Assembly (NCBI GenBank): GCA_022414725.1
Contig: CM039463.1
Coordinates: 94,167,963 to 94,231,962 of the forward strand
Direction of reading: 5' to 3'
DNA from: Microglena sp. YARC
Taxonomy: Eukaryota; Chlorophyta; Chlorophyceae; Chlamydomonadales; Chlamydomonadaceae
Length of the DNA: 64,000 nucleotides
Position numbers and translations under genes: made by a program
Notes under the pieces: generated by a model
Told to the model about the DNA's origin: nothing
Database searches by the model: none
The model's input: the letters and a program-made list of their open reading frames with translations, nothing else
Part shown: piece after piece, positions 1 through 16,519 of the stretch
How positions within the stretch are numbered: position 1 is the stretch's first letter
Layout of the letters: every line of letters begins with the position of its first letter

Positions 1-478
1 TTTGTTTGTTTGTTTGTTTGTTCTGTTGGTATTTTATTTGTTTGTTTTGTTTGTTTGTTTGTCTGTGTGTTTGTTTGCTTGCTTGTTTGTTTGTTTGTTT
101 GTTTGTTTATAGTTTGTTTGTTTGTCTGTGTGTTTGTTTGTTTGTTTGTTTGCTTGTGTGTTTGTTTGTTCGTCTGTGTGTTTGTTTGTTTGTCTGTGTG
201 TTTGTTTGTTTGTTTGCTTGTTTGTCTGTGTGTTTGTTTGTTTGTGTTTTTGTTTGTTTGTTTGTTTGTTGGTTGGTTGGTTGGTATGTTTGTTTGTTTG
301 TTTGTTTGTTTTTTGTTTGTTTGTTTGTTTGTTTGTTTGTTTGTTTGTTTGTTTGTTTGTTTGTTTGTCTTTGTTTTGTGTTTTTTTGTTTGTTTGTTTG
401 TTTGTTTGTTTTTGTTTTGTTTGTTTTGTTTGTTTTGTTTTGTTTGTTTGTTTGTTTGTCTGTTTGTTTGTGTCCCCT
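1..478. repeat. (TTTG)n simple-sequence tract
   Basis: Almost pure TTTG tetranucleotide with scattered GTCTG, GCTTG and GGTTGG variants. Several frames stay open across it only because the tract lacks stop codons, giving Cys/Leu/Phe/Val-rich or Thr/Asn/Lys/Gln-rich translations. These are not genes. The tract continues off the left edge. Confidence 0.97.
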
Positions 479-1987
479 GTGTTGATGTTTAATGCATCTA
501 GGATTATATTAGCATCCCTTGGTGCTCCTGGATTGGCATGTAGGGCTGCCAGTGGATGGGAGGGAGGGGACTTGGTTGGACGATGACTGCAGGGGATCAA
601 AGTGGGCAGGTTGGTGGGTGGGTGGCAGAAGAACTGAATGGAGGTATTACACCCAAGAAACTTGTTGTGCCTTTGTTTCCTCTGTGCTGATGTTCAATGC
701 ATCTAGGATTGAATAAGCACCATAGAGGTTCTGTTCAGCTACGAGCAGCAGTTCCTTTGACTGGCTTGTCAGCCTAGCCTAATGCAACCAAGTGCACCTT
801 ACAGCTGACCCGACCAGAATTCCTATTATGCTGGCATCTTGCGGCTTGGAACAGTGGCTGGCTCAGGGAGCTGCATAGAAGCTGCTGCTCCTAGCTGAAA
901 ATAAAAGCTATGATCAGCCTCCAAAGGTGCCCATAGATTAGCCTGGCAGGAGAACTGTTACATTTTTGGTGGATTCCCTCCTTATAGGGAGCGAGATCCC
1001 CCAGATCCACCCCGTTGTCCATCCGTGCAACCGACCGACGACCGAGACGAAGCCTGACACGTCAGCAAACTGTCTCATAACTAACTTGCTTCGGTCAGCT
1101 CCATTCCGCTGCCACCTGTCGTTCCTTTCCACTCTCCGCCAATCTTCCAAGTTGCTTGCGAGGCTGCCTAGGACTTGTTGGGCTACTCATGTCAGCTTCC
1201 CAGCTCCAATAGCCAGCCAATGGGTCAAAACCAATGCTTGAAGCAGCATTGGAATGCTTGTCATACTAGCTTTCAGAGCACTAGCAAGCTTCAGCTTTGG
1301 CTAAAGGACAGGGGAAGGGAACTGCCTAGAAGCTACCACGCGCGTACACAAAAGTGGACAGGAAGGGAGAGCAGAACGAGTCGGTTGGTTTAGTGGCCCA
1401 CGCAGGGTTTTTTTTCTTTTTGCTTTTCATATCAGCTTCTAGGCAGCTCCCTGAGCCGCACGCTTGGCTGTACATAATTGTTTCAGCAGGTCTGGGAAGC
1501 AGATTGTGTCAGCTTCAAGGTGCTCAAGGTTACACCAAGTTTGGCTGAATAGCCAGTCAGGTAGCTGCCTAGAAGCTGCTGCTCATAGCTGAAAAGAAAA
1601 ACACTGGCGAACCTGGGTGGCAGGGTTGTTCAAAGCGACACGACACGAAACAACACGACACAATACGAAACGACACGTTTGACATCTCACCTGCAGATTT
1701 TGGAGGGTCATTTATACATTTTTGTTGCAAAGTTGCTAACATAGATTTTGGCTCATGAGATTTCCAAATAGGGCCCTATATATCTTGCGTATGTTTCTGT
1801 TGCAAAATCGAATCAAAAAGCTGAGTCTCATAGAGTGTATTTTAACTTTTTTTGTTTTTTTATTATTGACGATTGGGTAGACTGAAAAACGTCAAAATGA
1901 AAAATCCACGAAACAAAGGGCCCCATATATTTTCCATTTGAGCTCATGAAATGTTTTTTTTGCTCATAATATGTAGATTATGAAACA
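479..1987. other. Intergenic, short dispersed repeats only
   Basis: No gene is supported. ATGCATCTAGGATT occurs at about 492 and 699 in two related contexts. A block near 860-905 (GCTCAGGGAGCTGC, then AGAAGCTG and TAGCTGAAAA) recurs inverted at about 1413-1465 and directly near 1560-1600; a diverged piece lies near 10,120. This looks like a short dispersed repeat. 1625-1680 is a degenerate ACGACACGAAAC run. 1690-1985 is AT-rich and featureless to my eye. Confidence 0.7.
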
Positions 1988-2475
1988 GGTATGTATGTAT
2001 GTTACAGTCCATGGGTAGGCCAAATAGGCTAAAGGGACTTGCCCAACCGTATAGGAAGGGCTTAAAAAAGAACAAGCACTGATGAACTGAGCCCCAAACA
2101 ATCGTTTAAACGACGGGGGCCCTGAGTTCGTGCTACAGTGATAATTTAATTCTACGATATTAATAAATCATGATCTCAGCTGGGATGATAATTTAATTGT
2201 GCAATTATTATTGCATTTTTTTATAAATTGAATTAAGTATTTCCATCCTCAAAGGAATCAGGATTCATGACCAGCTTCATACTGGAGTTTTTATCCACCA
2301 ATTCAGATTCAATGTTCATTTTCTCAAAACATATTTTTCTATCCTTAGCGTATAACGGACATTCTAATGTGAAATGCATTTCATCTTCGACTACTCTTCT
2401 ACCGTCAACCACCATATCGCAGCACCTGCAAATTCTACCAGAACGAGAGGTATGTTTAAACACATATATGTTTCA
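1988..2475 (-). mobile_element. 5'-truncated LINE (non-LTR retrotransposon) 3' end, copy 1
   Basis: Read on the minus strand this holds the last codons of a LINE ORF (2233-2463), an AT-rich 3' UTR, and a conserved tail ending in TGTAACATACATAC. A homologous copy lies at 12,610-13,140; homology stops at the same point (ACGAGAGGT) in both, so both are 5'-truncated at or near there. The tail alone recurs at about 5098, 10,690, 10,880, 11,905 and 12,683, as expected for a LINE with many short truncated insertions or a SINE that shares its tail. Confidence 0.75.
2233..2463 (-). pseudogene. LINE ORF2 C-terminal fragment (Cys/His motif after the RT)
   Basis: The 76-residue frame contains CRCCDMVVDG, then VEDEMHF and LECPLYAKDR. 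This is the C-x2-C ... VEDExHF ... CPxYxxxR signature found downstream of the reverse transcriptase in many non-LTR retrotransposons (zf-RVT-like end). The RT and endonuclease are absent because the copy is 5'-truncated, so the fragment cannot encode a working retrotransposon protein. The frame opens at a GTG with no real start context. It is followed by an AT-rich 3' UTR on the minus strand. Confidence 0.72.
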
Positions 2476-8881
<6,406 letters not shown>

Positions 8882-8999
8882 CAACAAAGCTGGGGGGCAG
8901 CGCTACGGCAATGGCTCGTTAGCTGGAGGAGATCAGAGGCCAGGCTCGCGAGGGCAGGCCAGTGGGGTTGGCTACAACTCATACCACCTGGGGCCACAA

Positions 9000-9290
9000 G
9001 CGGCACGAAGACGCAACCACTAGAGAAGTATAGTTTGGTTCCTCCTCCCAGCGGTACAAAGACACAACCACCAGAGATGTGCAGTTTGGTTCCTCCTCCC
9101 AGCGGTACAAAGACGCAACCACTTGAGAAGTACAGTTTGGTTCCTCCTCCCAGCGGTACAAAGACGCAACCACTTGAGAAGTACAGTTTGGTTGCTCCTC
9201 CCAACGGTACAAAGACGCAACCACTAGAGAAGTACAGTTTGGTTCCTCCTCCCAGGGGTACTAAGACGCAACCAGTAGGGAAGTACAGTT
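9000..9290 (+). repeat. 51-bp tandem repeat downstream of the kinase gene
   Basis: About five and a half units with period 51 containing TTTGGTTCCTCCTCCCAGCG and ACAAAGACGCAACCACT. The first partial unit (about 9000-9030) overlaps the alternative end of the kinase tail, whose TAG at 9021-9023 lies inside the unit. The period is a multiple of three. Confidence 0.9.
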
Positions 9291-9601
9291 TTGGTTCCTC
9301 AAGGTTGAACCAGCAATTCAGCGGATGGTTTGGATGTGGATATTTGGAAACAGGTCGTACATCATACTTTGTACCTCAGGTTTGGTCTGAAAATTATATA
9401 ATTCTGATCACTATGGAAGAATTGGGCCTGAACAAGTTCTTGGCGCTTTGCAAGCGACGCGGAAAATTGGCAGAGAGTGTTGGCTATCAGAGCGACAGGT
9501 GGCACCAGAATCGAGTGCATCGCACTTCAGCCAGGTTTTACGACAGGGCTAGGGGCCAGTTAGGGCCAGGGTTACTTGCGGACAAACAGACAACGGGGTG
9601 A
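9035..9601 (+). CDS. Uncertain ORF with 17-residue repeats
   Basis: A 188-codon frame: five 17-residue repeats (VPPPSGTKTQPLEKYSL type) and then about 100 non-repetitive residues with a protein-like mix (NQQFSGWFGCGYLE, MEELGLNKFLALCKRRGK). I recognise no family. The repeats can be explained by the 51-bp minisatellite, so only the unique C-terminal part argues for coding. It could also be an extra exon or the eroded 3' end of the kinase gene. Confidence 0.25.
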   Translation: MVPPPSGTKTQPPEMCSLVPPPSGTKTQPLEKYSLVPPPSGTKTQPLEKYSLVAPPNGTKTQPLEKYSLVPPPRGTKTQPVGKYSFGSSRLNQQFSGWFGCGYLETGRTSYFVPQVWSENYIILITMEELGLNKFLALCKRRGKLAESVGYQSDRWHQNRVHRTSARFYDRARGQLGPGLLADKQTTG

Positions 9602-9840
9602 CTCTGGGGGCTCCCACTCCCCAGAAGGGGGGGCTCTGCCAAAACTTTGAGTGGCAATACGTCCTGTCCTCCTGTCAAATCCAAATTATCCCCTGAATTT
9701 CTTTATCATGAACTTGGTCTTGAACTTATTTATATGGCTCAAGCCAACGATTTGGCTCGTCGTCCTGCCCAGCAGTGACATCAACCATTTGCAGTATTGG
9801 TATCCAGCCAGCACTGTCCTGTGCTGTGCCCCCCCCCCCC

Positions 9841-9892
<52 letters not shown>

Positions 9893-9974
9893 ACCTCCAG
9901 CCATCACTGCCCTGTGCTCTGGACGATGCATTCTTCGACGCTATCCAATTCTTCAGGGGTAGAGCATGAGGGTA
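9602..9974. repeat. Intergenic with C run and (CA)n microsatellite
   Basis: No gene is supported. A C run at about 9829-9843 leads into (CA)n to about 9891. The sequences CAGCACTGTCCTGTGCT (about 9809) and CATCACTGCCCTGTGCT (about 9902) flank the microsatellite as a near-duplicate pair. Confidence 0.85.
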
Positions 9975-10074
9975 GGGGGAAGCTAGCCCGGGCGTGGGGG
10001 TTAAGGGTTTAGGGGGGTTAGGGTTTAGGGGTAACCGGTTACCTCGGGCTGGCATACCCCGGGCTAGCTTCCCC
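9975..10074. mobile_element. Palindromic MITE-like element with telomere-like core, copy 1
   Basis: Terminal inverted repeats GGGGAAGCTAGCCCGGG (about 9976-9992) and its complement (about 10,058-10,074) enclose a core of TTAGGGTTTAGGGG type and GGTAACCGGTTACC. The core resembles plant and green-algal TTTAGGG telomere repeats. A related element in the opposite orientation lies at 13,364-13,481. No transposase is present. Confidence 0.6.
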
Positions 10075-10690
10075 TCTGCGGGCATGAGCTCCCCCAGGTT
10101 TTCCTCACTGTGTCTTTTGGGGCTACTCATAGCAGCTTCTAGTTAGCTCTATCTTGCTGCTTGTCCTCTTTTTAGTGACGTTAAGAATGAAAATCAAAGG
10201 AGTTAAGATGGTCGGTATAAACGCTACTGCGTTAAATCTTGAATATAGAATTCAATTGAATTGAATTGATTACATGGCATATGAGCCTTCAGGCTGCTAA
10301 CCGTCTGCATGTGGAGTAAACATAGGTAGTATAAACACTCTGGGCTGCTCACCGTCTTCCAATTCCAAGCCCCCCCGTGCAATACCCACAGAAACCCTCA
10401 TCACTTAGTTGGATTGGATTGGATTGTTTCGTGGTTTTCCTGCCAACTTCGGGCTGCTCACCGTCTTCCAATTCCAAGCCCCTTCCCCCCCCCCCCCCCC
10501 CCCCCCCCGTGCAATACCCACAGTAACCAGGGACATGACTTAGTAGGATTGGATTGTTTCATGGTTTTCCAGCCAACTCAGGGCTGCTCACCATCTTCCA
10601 ATTGCAAGCTCCCCCGTGCAATACCCATGGATACTAGGGGCATCACTTAGGCCACTGACCCGCTCAAAGGACTGGCACCTGTATCATATG
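10075..10690. repeat. Intergenic with three tandem ~130-bp units
   Basis: From about 10,300 to 10,650 the sequence repeats GGGCTGCTCACCRTCTTCCA, a C run, CGTGCAATACCCA and GGATTGGATTGTTTC. A C run of about 24 lies at 10,484-10,508. No gene is supported. Confidence 0.75.
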
Positions 10691-12002
10691 TATACATGTA
10701 TGTATGTTACAGTCCAGGGGTAAGCCAAATAGGCTTAAGGGGCTTGCCCAACCGTGATGGGAAGGGCATAACGAGAAAAAGCATTGATGAACTGAACCCC
10801 AAACAATCCACCTGGCACCTGTTAGTGATTACCATCCCTCAATGAGGCCCCAACTTATGTAGGACACCAGGATGTATGCATGTATGTTATCGTCCAGGGG
10901 TATGCCAAATAGGCTTATGGGACTGGCCCAACCGTGATAGGTACCGTAGGACACCCTTACTACCAAAGGAGGGGGAAGGGGGGGGTCGCCGATCCATGAG
11001 GGTTTGACGTCCACCCAGGCTTTGGGCCCACGCTAATTGCTTACGCCACCTCCGAAACCCATTGTTTGGGGTGGGCAGAGAGGCAGAGTACACCCGATTA
11101 CGATCATACTGTTCAAAGACAGAACTTGACGTTTAACTTGATCTCATGGCTCCAGCCTTTAAGGCTGCTCTCTGTTTTCGACAGTAACATAATCAATTAA
11201 AGTCTAAGCGTATTATCAAAATATGCTTGATCTGATATATTCATGCAACCATTGATAAATAAAGGCAAATTCTCAGTTATCACGACCTTCCACCTGTGGA
11301 TTGCACATGAAACTGTCAGAGTGGTGAACTACAGAGACACGAGTGCTGTATTGGCATCTTGCAACTTCCCACTGTTTTTTTCGTTCGACACATCGCAACT
11401 TGTTTTTGTGCGACGCGCTGCCCCCTGAACCTAGAGAAGGGCGGAGCCCGGGGGGGTCGGGGGGGGGCATTTCTGACTAATGATGGACCCATATGTTGCC
11501 ATGCTGCGACTAAATGGTAGCGCATCGCACAAAAAACAGTTATCCATCCTGGGGTGCAAATCCCCTCATAGCTTCGTGTTGGCACAGGAGTGTAAAGGAA
11601 CAACACTATATGACAGTCTCTTTCCCCTTTGAAGGTGAGCTCGGTAACATAGCTTCAGCCAGCAATTTGGCTGCTCGCCGTCTTCGGCTGTTAAAACAAC
11701 TATGGGCGTGGGTGATTAAGCCACATCTAACTGATGAATAGGTGAAAGAGACTCGCGCTATCTTGAGAAACCAACAATCATTATTGCAATGCTATATTCG
11801 GGGCATACCTTGGATCGATATTGGCCTGTCCGAGGGCCGGCTTAAACAAACAAAAGCAAAGTGTATTCTCGTATTTATTGATCGTGGTAGTATGACCGCA
11901 GTATGTATGTTACAATCCAGGCTAGTCCAGGGGTAAAAAAGGGTAGCCGACTAGGCTAAAGGGGTTCTCCACCAGCGTAAAAAAACGCCTGGGGGGGCTC
12001 AG
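10690..12002. repeat. Intergenic with three LINE tails
   Basis: Minus-orientation LINE tails lie at about 10,690-10,800 (with the adjacent 3' UTR piece AACTGAACCCCAAACAATC), 10,880-10,945 and 11,905-11,965. The remainder, including 11,100-11,900, shows no recognisable gene; small open frames there have no family resemblance. Confidence 0.6.
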
Positions 12003-12235
12003 TGTCAAGGGGACCCTCCCGTACGCCGCAGCTGGGGAAATGTACCATGGCAGACAAAGTAAAGGTCACTCTCCAGGCGTTAGGAACTCCTCCATGTGAC
12101 GTGTGGCAAGAATGCTGGTACAGGAAGCAATTCATTCTCTGTGCTGACGACGACCTGCAACGCCAAGAGCGACCGAGGAGGGAGTCGAACCCCCGACTCT
12201 TCATTCTTTAACGATCTGGTCTGCAGCTTAGACAT
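12003..12235 (-). mobile_element. Candidate tRNA-derived SINE, copy 1
   Basis: On the minus strand a tRNA-like head carries a B box in GGGGGTTCGACTCCCTCC. It is followed by a body with GCGTTGCAGGTCGT and a tail with CGTACGGGAGGGTCCCCTTG. The same head-body-tail order is found at 15,612-15,800, so the two form a family. The head does not fold as a complete tRNA, and the copies are diverged. Confidence 0.6.
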
Positions 12236-12609
12236 GAGTTTGTCTACGTGTTCGCGACAGATCCCTAAGGCGGAGAGATTGGTAATAGTTGAGATGGGTA
12301 TGGTACCAGTGGTACCTATGTTGAATACTAGGTAGTGGACAAGGAATCCTTGCTGTTCAGGGATACGGTGGAGCTCCTTATGCTAAACGCTCTTTCCCTG
12401 GAAATTCTTGTGTTCACCGGCGTAAGAATTTTGAATGTTTACTAAATCCATCATCGAAAGCCGTTCTTCTCATTAATGTCATCGTCAAAGGAGATATGGT
12501 ACCCGTCCTGCAGTGCCAACAACACACGGGGTGAGGATCAGGCTTTTATGAAAGGTGCCACTTGACCACGCCACCCTCTTGTAGCAAATTATGTGCCATG
12601 GTGTTTTCG
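12236..12609. other. Intergenic, nothing recognised
   Basis: I see no gene, tandem repeat or element end in this stretch. GGTACCAGTGGTACC at about 12,301 is a small palindrome. Confidence 0.5.
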
Positions 12610-13140
12610 GGGTATGTTTGTTGTTACAGTCCAGGGGTAGGCCAAATAGGCTAAAGGGACTTGCCCAACCTGGCAAGAGGATTTCACGGTTGGGCAAGTC
12701 CCTTTAGCCTATTTGGCCTACCCCTGGACTGTAACATGCATGCATACAAGAGGGACTAAAACGAAAAGGCACTGATAAACCGAACCCTAAACAATCGTTT
12801 TACTAACGGGGGCCCTGAGTTCGTGCTACAGTGGTAATTTAATTATACACTTATAATTCAATCATCATGCCAAGTGGGATAATAATTTAATTTTACGATT
12901 CTTCTTGTTTTATAAATTGTATAAGATATTTCCATCCTTCAAAGAAATCAGTATTAATGACCAGCACCATGCAATAGTCTTGATCAACCATCTCAGGTTA
13001 AATTTCCATTTTCTAAAAATAAACTATCCTCAGACTATAAAGGACATTCTAACATGGAATGCATTACATCTTCCATCACTCTTCTACCATCAACCACCAT
13101 GTCACAGCACTTGCAATTTCTACTAACGAGAGGTTCTGCT
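12610..13140 (-). mobile_element. LINE 3' end, copy 2, with an internal inverted tail
   Basis: Homologous to the element at 1988-2475 (shared ACGGGGGCCCTGAGTTCGTG, GTGCTACAGTG and the AT-rich UTR), ending at the same ACGAGAGGT point. Near its tail the 55-base sequence at about 12,616-12,670 is repeated inverted at about 12,684-12,738 with 13-17 bases between, forming a strong hairpin. The ORF remnant is more degraded than in copy 1. Confidence 0.7.
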
Positions 13141-13363
13141 ATAAGATTCAACATTCAAATTGTGAGCTCGAAGACGTATTCTTGATATGCATTTAATATC
13201 ATCCGTATTATTTAAAACATTGTTATACTCACCTCACATCCTGGTGCGTCCCGGGATTCATCTCCACAGCAATCCCAAAAGCTGCATGACAACAAGGTTG
13301 GGATACTTCATGGGGCTCGGAGGCCTTTTTAGCAGTAAAAGACAAACACACAGACACAGGAGA

Positions 13364-13481
13364 AGGGAAGCTAGATCGGACTTTTTCAGCCCGGGGGTAA
13401 CCGGTTACCCCTAAACCCTAACCCCCCTAAACCCTAAAACCCCACCCCCAGGCTGTAAAAGTCCGGTCTAACTTCCCCCTA
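13364..13481. mobile_element. Palindromic MITE-like element with telomere-like core, copy 2
   Basis: Inverted ends GGGAAGCTAGATCGGACTTT and AAAGTCCGGTCTAACTTCCC flank GGTAACCGGTTACC and CCCTAAACCCTAACCCCC, the complement orientation of the core at 9975-10,074. Inner ends CAGCC/GGCTG also pair. The two copies share plan and core but differ in arm sequence. Confidence 0.6.
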
Positions 13482-14190
13482 CCACAGACACAGGCCTACC
13501 ACGCACACAGGCTTAACACACCCACACAGGCTTAGCAAACCCACACAGGCTGAACGCACCTACACATGTACAGGCACACCCACACAGGCTTTACAAACCC
13601 ACACAGACACAGGCTCGCACACAGGCACAGGCCTACGCACTCACACAGGCACAGGCACAGGCACACCCAAACAAATGTATATCACAATGCTAGAGATACT
13701 ATCATCATTAATATTAACCAGACTGCTCGCAGGAAAAGCGCTGCAGGCAAAACATGGTTGGGTACGCGGCTGGTTGGTTGGGGCGGGGATAGCTGGTGGT
13801 GGTGGTGGTTAGGGTGGGTGCAAGCAAAACATGGTTGGGTACTTGGCTGGTCGGTTGGTGCGGGGATAGCTGGTGGTAGTGGTGGTGGTTAGGGTGGGTG
13901 CAAGCAAAACATGGTTGGGTACTTGGCTGGTCGGTTGGTGCGGGGATAGCTGGTGGTAGTGGTGGTGGTTAGGGTGGGTGCAAGCAAAACATGGTTGGGT
14001 ACTTGGCTGGTCGGTTGGTGCGGGGATAGCTGGTGGTAGTGGTGGTGGTTAGGGTGGGTGCATGCAAAACATGGTTGGTTACTTGGCTGGTTGGTTGGTG
14101 CGGGGATAGCTTGTGGTAGTGGTGGTGGTCAGGGTGGGTGCAGGCAAAACATGGTTGGGTACTTGGGTGGTTGGACGGTTGGTCCCTGCC
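13482..14190 (+). repeat. CACAGG-rich tract and ~80-bp minisatellite
   Basis: 13,490-13,680 is a degenerate CCCACACAGGCTT-type repeat. From about 13,740 six units of about 80 bases follow, with AAAACATGGTTGGGTACTTG, GCGGGGATAGCTGGTGG and GGTTAGGGTGGGTGCA. A further partial unit lies at about 14,440-14,520. Open frames here are artefacts. Confidence 0.88.
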
Positions 14191-15611
14191 ACTCAACTCA
14201 TCAGTGTTTCTTTTTTCGATGACGCGTCGCCATTCCGTCGCCATTCCATTGAATGCTGCAACCCCACCCCCCCTGATATCGGGACTAGCTGCCCCCCGAC
14301 TCTCACATGCAATGGCTGCGCAACTATCCTGAAATCAGGGTTGAGTAGCCCAAGTAGCTACTCAACCTAGACTACACAAATCTGAAATAAAAAACACTGC
14401 CACTCACCTCATCAGAGCAGTCCTTCCCTTCACAGCATCTAGCTGGTGCTAGTGGTGGTGGTGGATAGGGTGGGTGCAGGCAAAACATGGTTGGGTACTT
14501 GGGTGGTTGGGTACTTGGCTGGTTGGGTGGTTGGAAGGTTGGTCCCTGCCACCCACCTCATCAGACCAGCCCTTCCCTTCACAGCAGCTAGCTGGTGCTC
14601 CCTAAACCCTGATACACACCTCCTGCTCTACTTTCACAGTGCCCCCTACACTAGCGGCTTGACCTTGTCATCATCAACCCTGGGGTTGACCAAGTTAAAA
14701 CAATAAACCTCCACCCTAAACTCACCTCATCAGACCAGTCCTTCCCTTCACAGCAGCTAGCTGGTGCTCAGGTGCTTCAGACTCGCGAAGGAACCCCAAT
14801 GCCTTTGACACCTCTCCTCCTGACCACATGGCTGGGTGGTGCCTACATGAGCAGGTGTGGGTGTGGGAGTGGGTGTGGGAGTGGGTGTGGGTGTGGGTGT
14901 GGATTCCGTTTTTGGCGCCTGCATCTGCATGTGTTGATATGTTTGAACATATGCATTTTGGTGTCTGGGTGTATGTATGCTTGGTATTGGATGTTTGTGA
15001 TGGGGGCACATGGTTATATTTATATTGGTGCCCTACTGGGCTCCAAATGTGCTGGCATCTAGAGGGTGTCTTTTTCTTTATCTTTACGTATTTATGTCTT
15101 GTCTTTGTCTTTATGTCTTTATGTCTTGGCTTTGTCTTTGTCTTCATGTAGTTACGTCTTGTCTTTGTCTTCATGTCTTTATGTCTTGTCTTTGTCTTTG
15201 TCTTCATGTAGTTATGTCTTGTCTTTGTCTTCATGTCTTTATGTCTTGTCTTTGTCTTTGTCTTCATGTATTTATGCCTTGTCGTTGTCTTTCTGCATTT
15301 ATAAATCTTTCAGCTGTAACATAATTGTTTGTTTGGGTCTAGCCACGCCAAATTGTCAATGACAACAAACCTCATAACCGCGCATTTTCCCAGTGTCCGA
15401 AGGTAAACGGGGCTTAATGATTATAACAGCGAAGCATCCGGCTGCGTCCGTAAAGCTAGTTAAGGCAAAATTATGACCTTACATATGCCCTGGACTAAGC
15501 TGCCTGTGGACATGGAGTGCGATGATATATCGGTTGTTGTTGTTGTTGTTGTTGTTATGAGGCCAAAAGAAGGGTCTCGTTGTGGTTATTTACCTGTGCT
15601 AGTAATGACAA
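14191..15611. repeat. Intergenic with minisatellites
   Basis: The phrase CTCATCAGACCAG..CCTTCCCTTCACAGCAGCTAGCTGGTGCT occurs in three versions (about 14,407, 14,560 and 14,722). 14,856-14,905 is (GTGTGGGA)n. 15,070-15,300 has period about 60 built from TCTTTGTCTTCATG and TTATGTCTTG. 15,533-15,556 is (GTT)n. No gene is supported. Confidence 0.8.
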
Positions 15612-15800
15612 TGCCTGTTGGGGCGTGGTATTAAGGGAACCCGTCGTACGCGTGCAGAGAACGGTCTACCACCTCAACTGGACAAGCTACCATCGTGGTT
15701 GACAACGACCTGCAACGCTCAGAGCAACCGTAGGGGGAATCGAACCCCCGACCCTGCTTCGTTTCAGGGTTTTGGTGTACCACTAGACCAATCTATATCA
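15612..15800 (-). mobile_element. Candidate tRNA-derived SINE, copy 2
   Basis: Minus-strand tRNA-like head at about 15,725-15,799 with an A-box-like GGTCTAGTGGTA and a B box in GGGGGTTCGATTCCCCC. Body contains GCGTTGCAGGTCGTTG and tail CGTACGACGGGTTCCCTTAA, parallel to copy 1 (12,003-12,235). The anticodon arm does not give a normal 7-base loop with T33 and the acceptor ends do not pair, which favours a SINE over a working tRNA gene. Confidence 0.62.
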
Positions 15801-16001
15801 CTTAAACGGGCTCAGTGCTAGTAAAGATTCTGCCCACTGCAGGTTACCAGTTGACGTTGGGTGTGCGAGTGCTCACTTCGTGAATCTATGTGTGCATGCC
15901 GGTGTCTTGGTGTGTGGGTGATTGTGGCGGGCGCACACGTGCATGTAGGCCAATGCGTGTGCATGTGGGTGGACGGGATTGCATGAGCATCAGTGACAGT
16001 A

Positions 16002-16032
<31 letters not shown>

Positions 16033-16519
16033 TCACCTGCAGCTGGATGAGGTATTGTCCTCGATACTAAACGACTTCAGGCACCGTCTGCAGGTGATCC
16101 TGTACGTTGACTCCGACCCAGCCCTGACCGCAAGTCCGCTGCGGCTGCAGGAGGACTGGTTCCTCGATGGTGCTAGACTGACGACTGCTGGCCTCTCCAT
16201 CACACTCACCGCATGCAGGGAAGCATGGGCTGGCCGGGGGAGCACACGCATGCTCAGGGGAAATAAAAGTAAGGAAAATGACGCACTGGTGCGAAGGAAC
16301 GGGACGCGAAGGGATCGCACCAAATAATAATGGTCGCGGACACAACAGGTTCGCGGGATTGGTCGGAGGGCCTTGCACGCGAATAGGAAGTAGCGAGGTC
16401 CTGGACTCTGGTCTTGGAGGTGCAGGCGGGTGCAGGGCGGTGCAGGGGGTCCAGGCGGGTCCAGGCGGTCTCGTCGGGGGCAGAGATGGTCGGGGCGGGT
16501 CGGGGGGTCTTAGGGTGTG
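15801..16519 (+). other. Intergenic, possible orphan exon near 16,045-16,270
   Basis: A C run (16,002-16,028) ends at CACCTGCAG, a plausible splice acceptor. After it a frame reads LDEVLSSILNDFRHRLQV and continues about 75 codons to about 16,270 with protein-like composition, then loses character. No family recognised and no matching donor or neighbouring exon seen. G-rich GGTGCAGG/GGGTCCAGG repeats follow at about 16,420-16,500. Confidence 0.25.

Noticed and set aside
6..600. Cys/Phe/Val-rich 150-190-codon frames
   Set aside because: Translations of a TTTG simple repeat.
15010..15362. Leu/Cys/Ser-rich frames around 15.0-15.4 kb resembling membrane proteins
   Set aside because: They follow the ~60-bp TCTTTGTCTTCATG minisatellite.
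15725..15799. Functional tRNA gene
   Set aside because: Acceptor ends do not pair and the anticodon loop is abnormal; the sequence shares a body with another copy, so it was called a SINE head.
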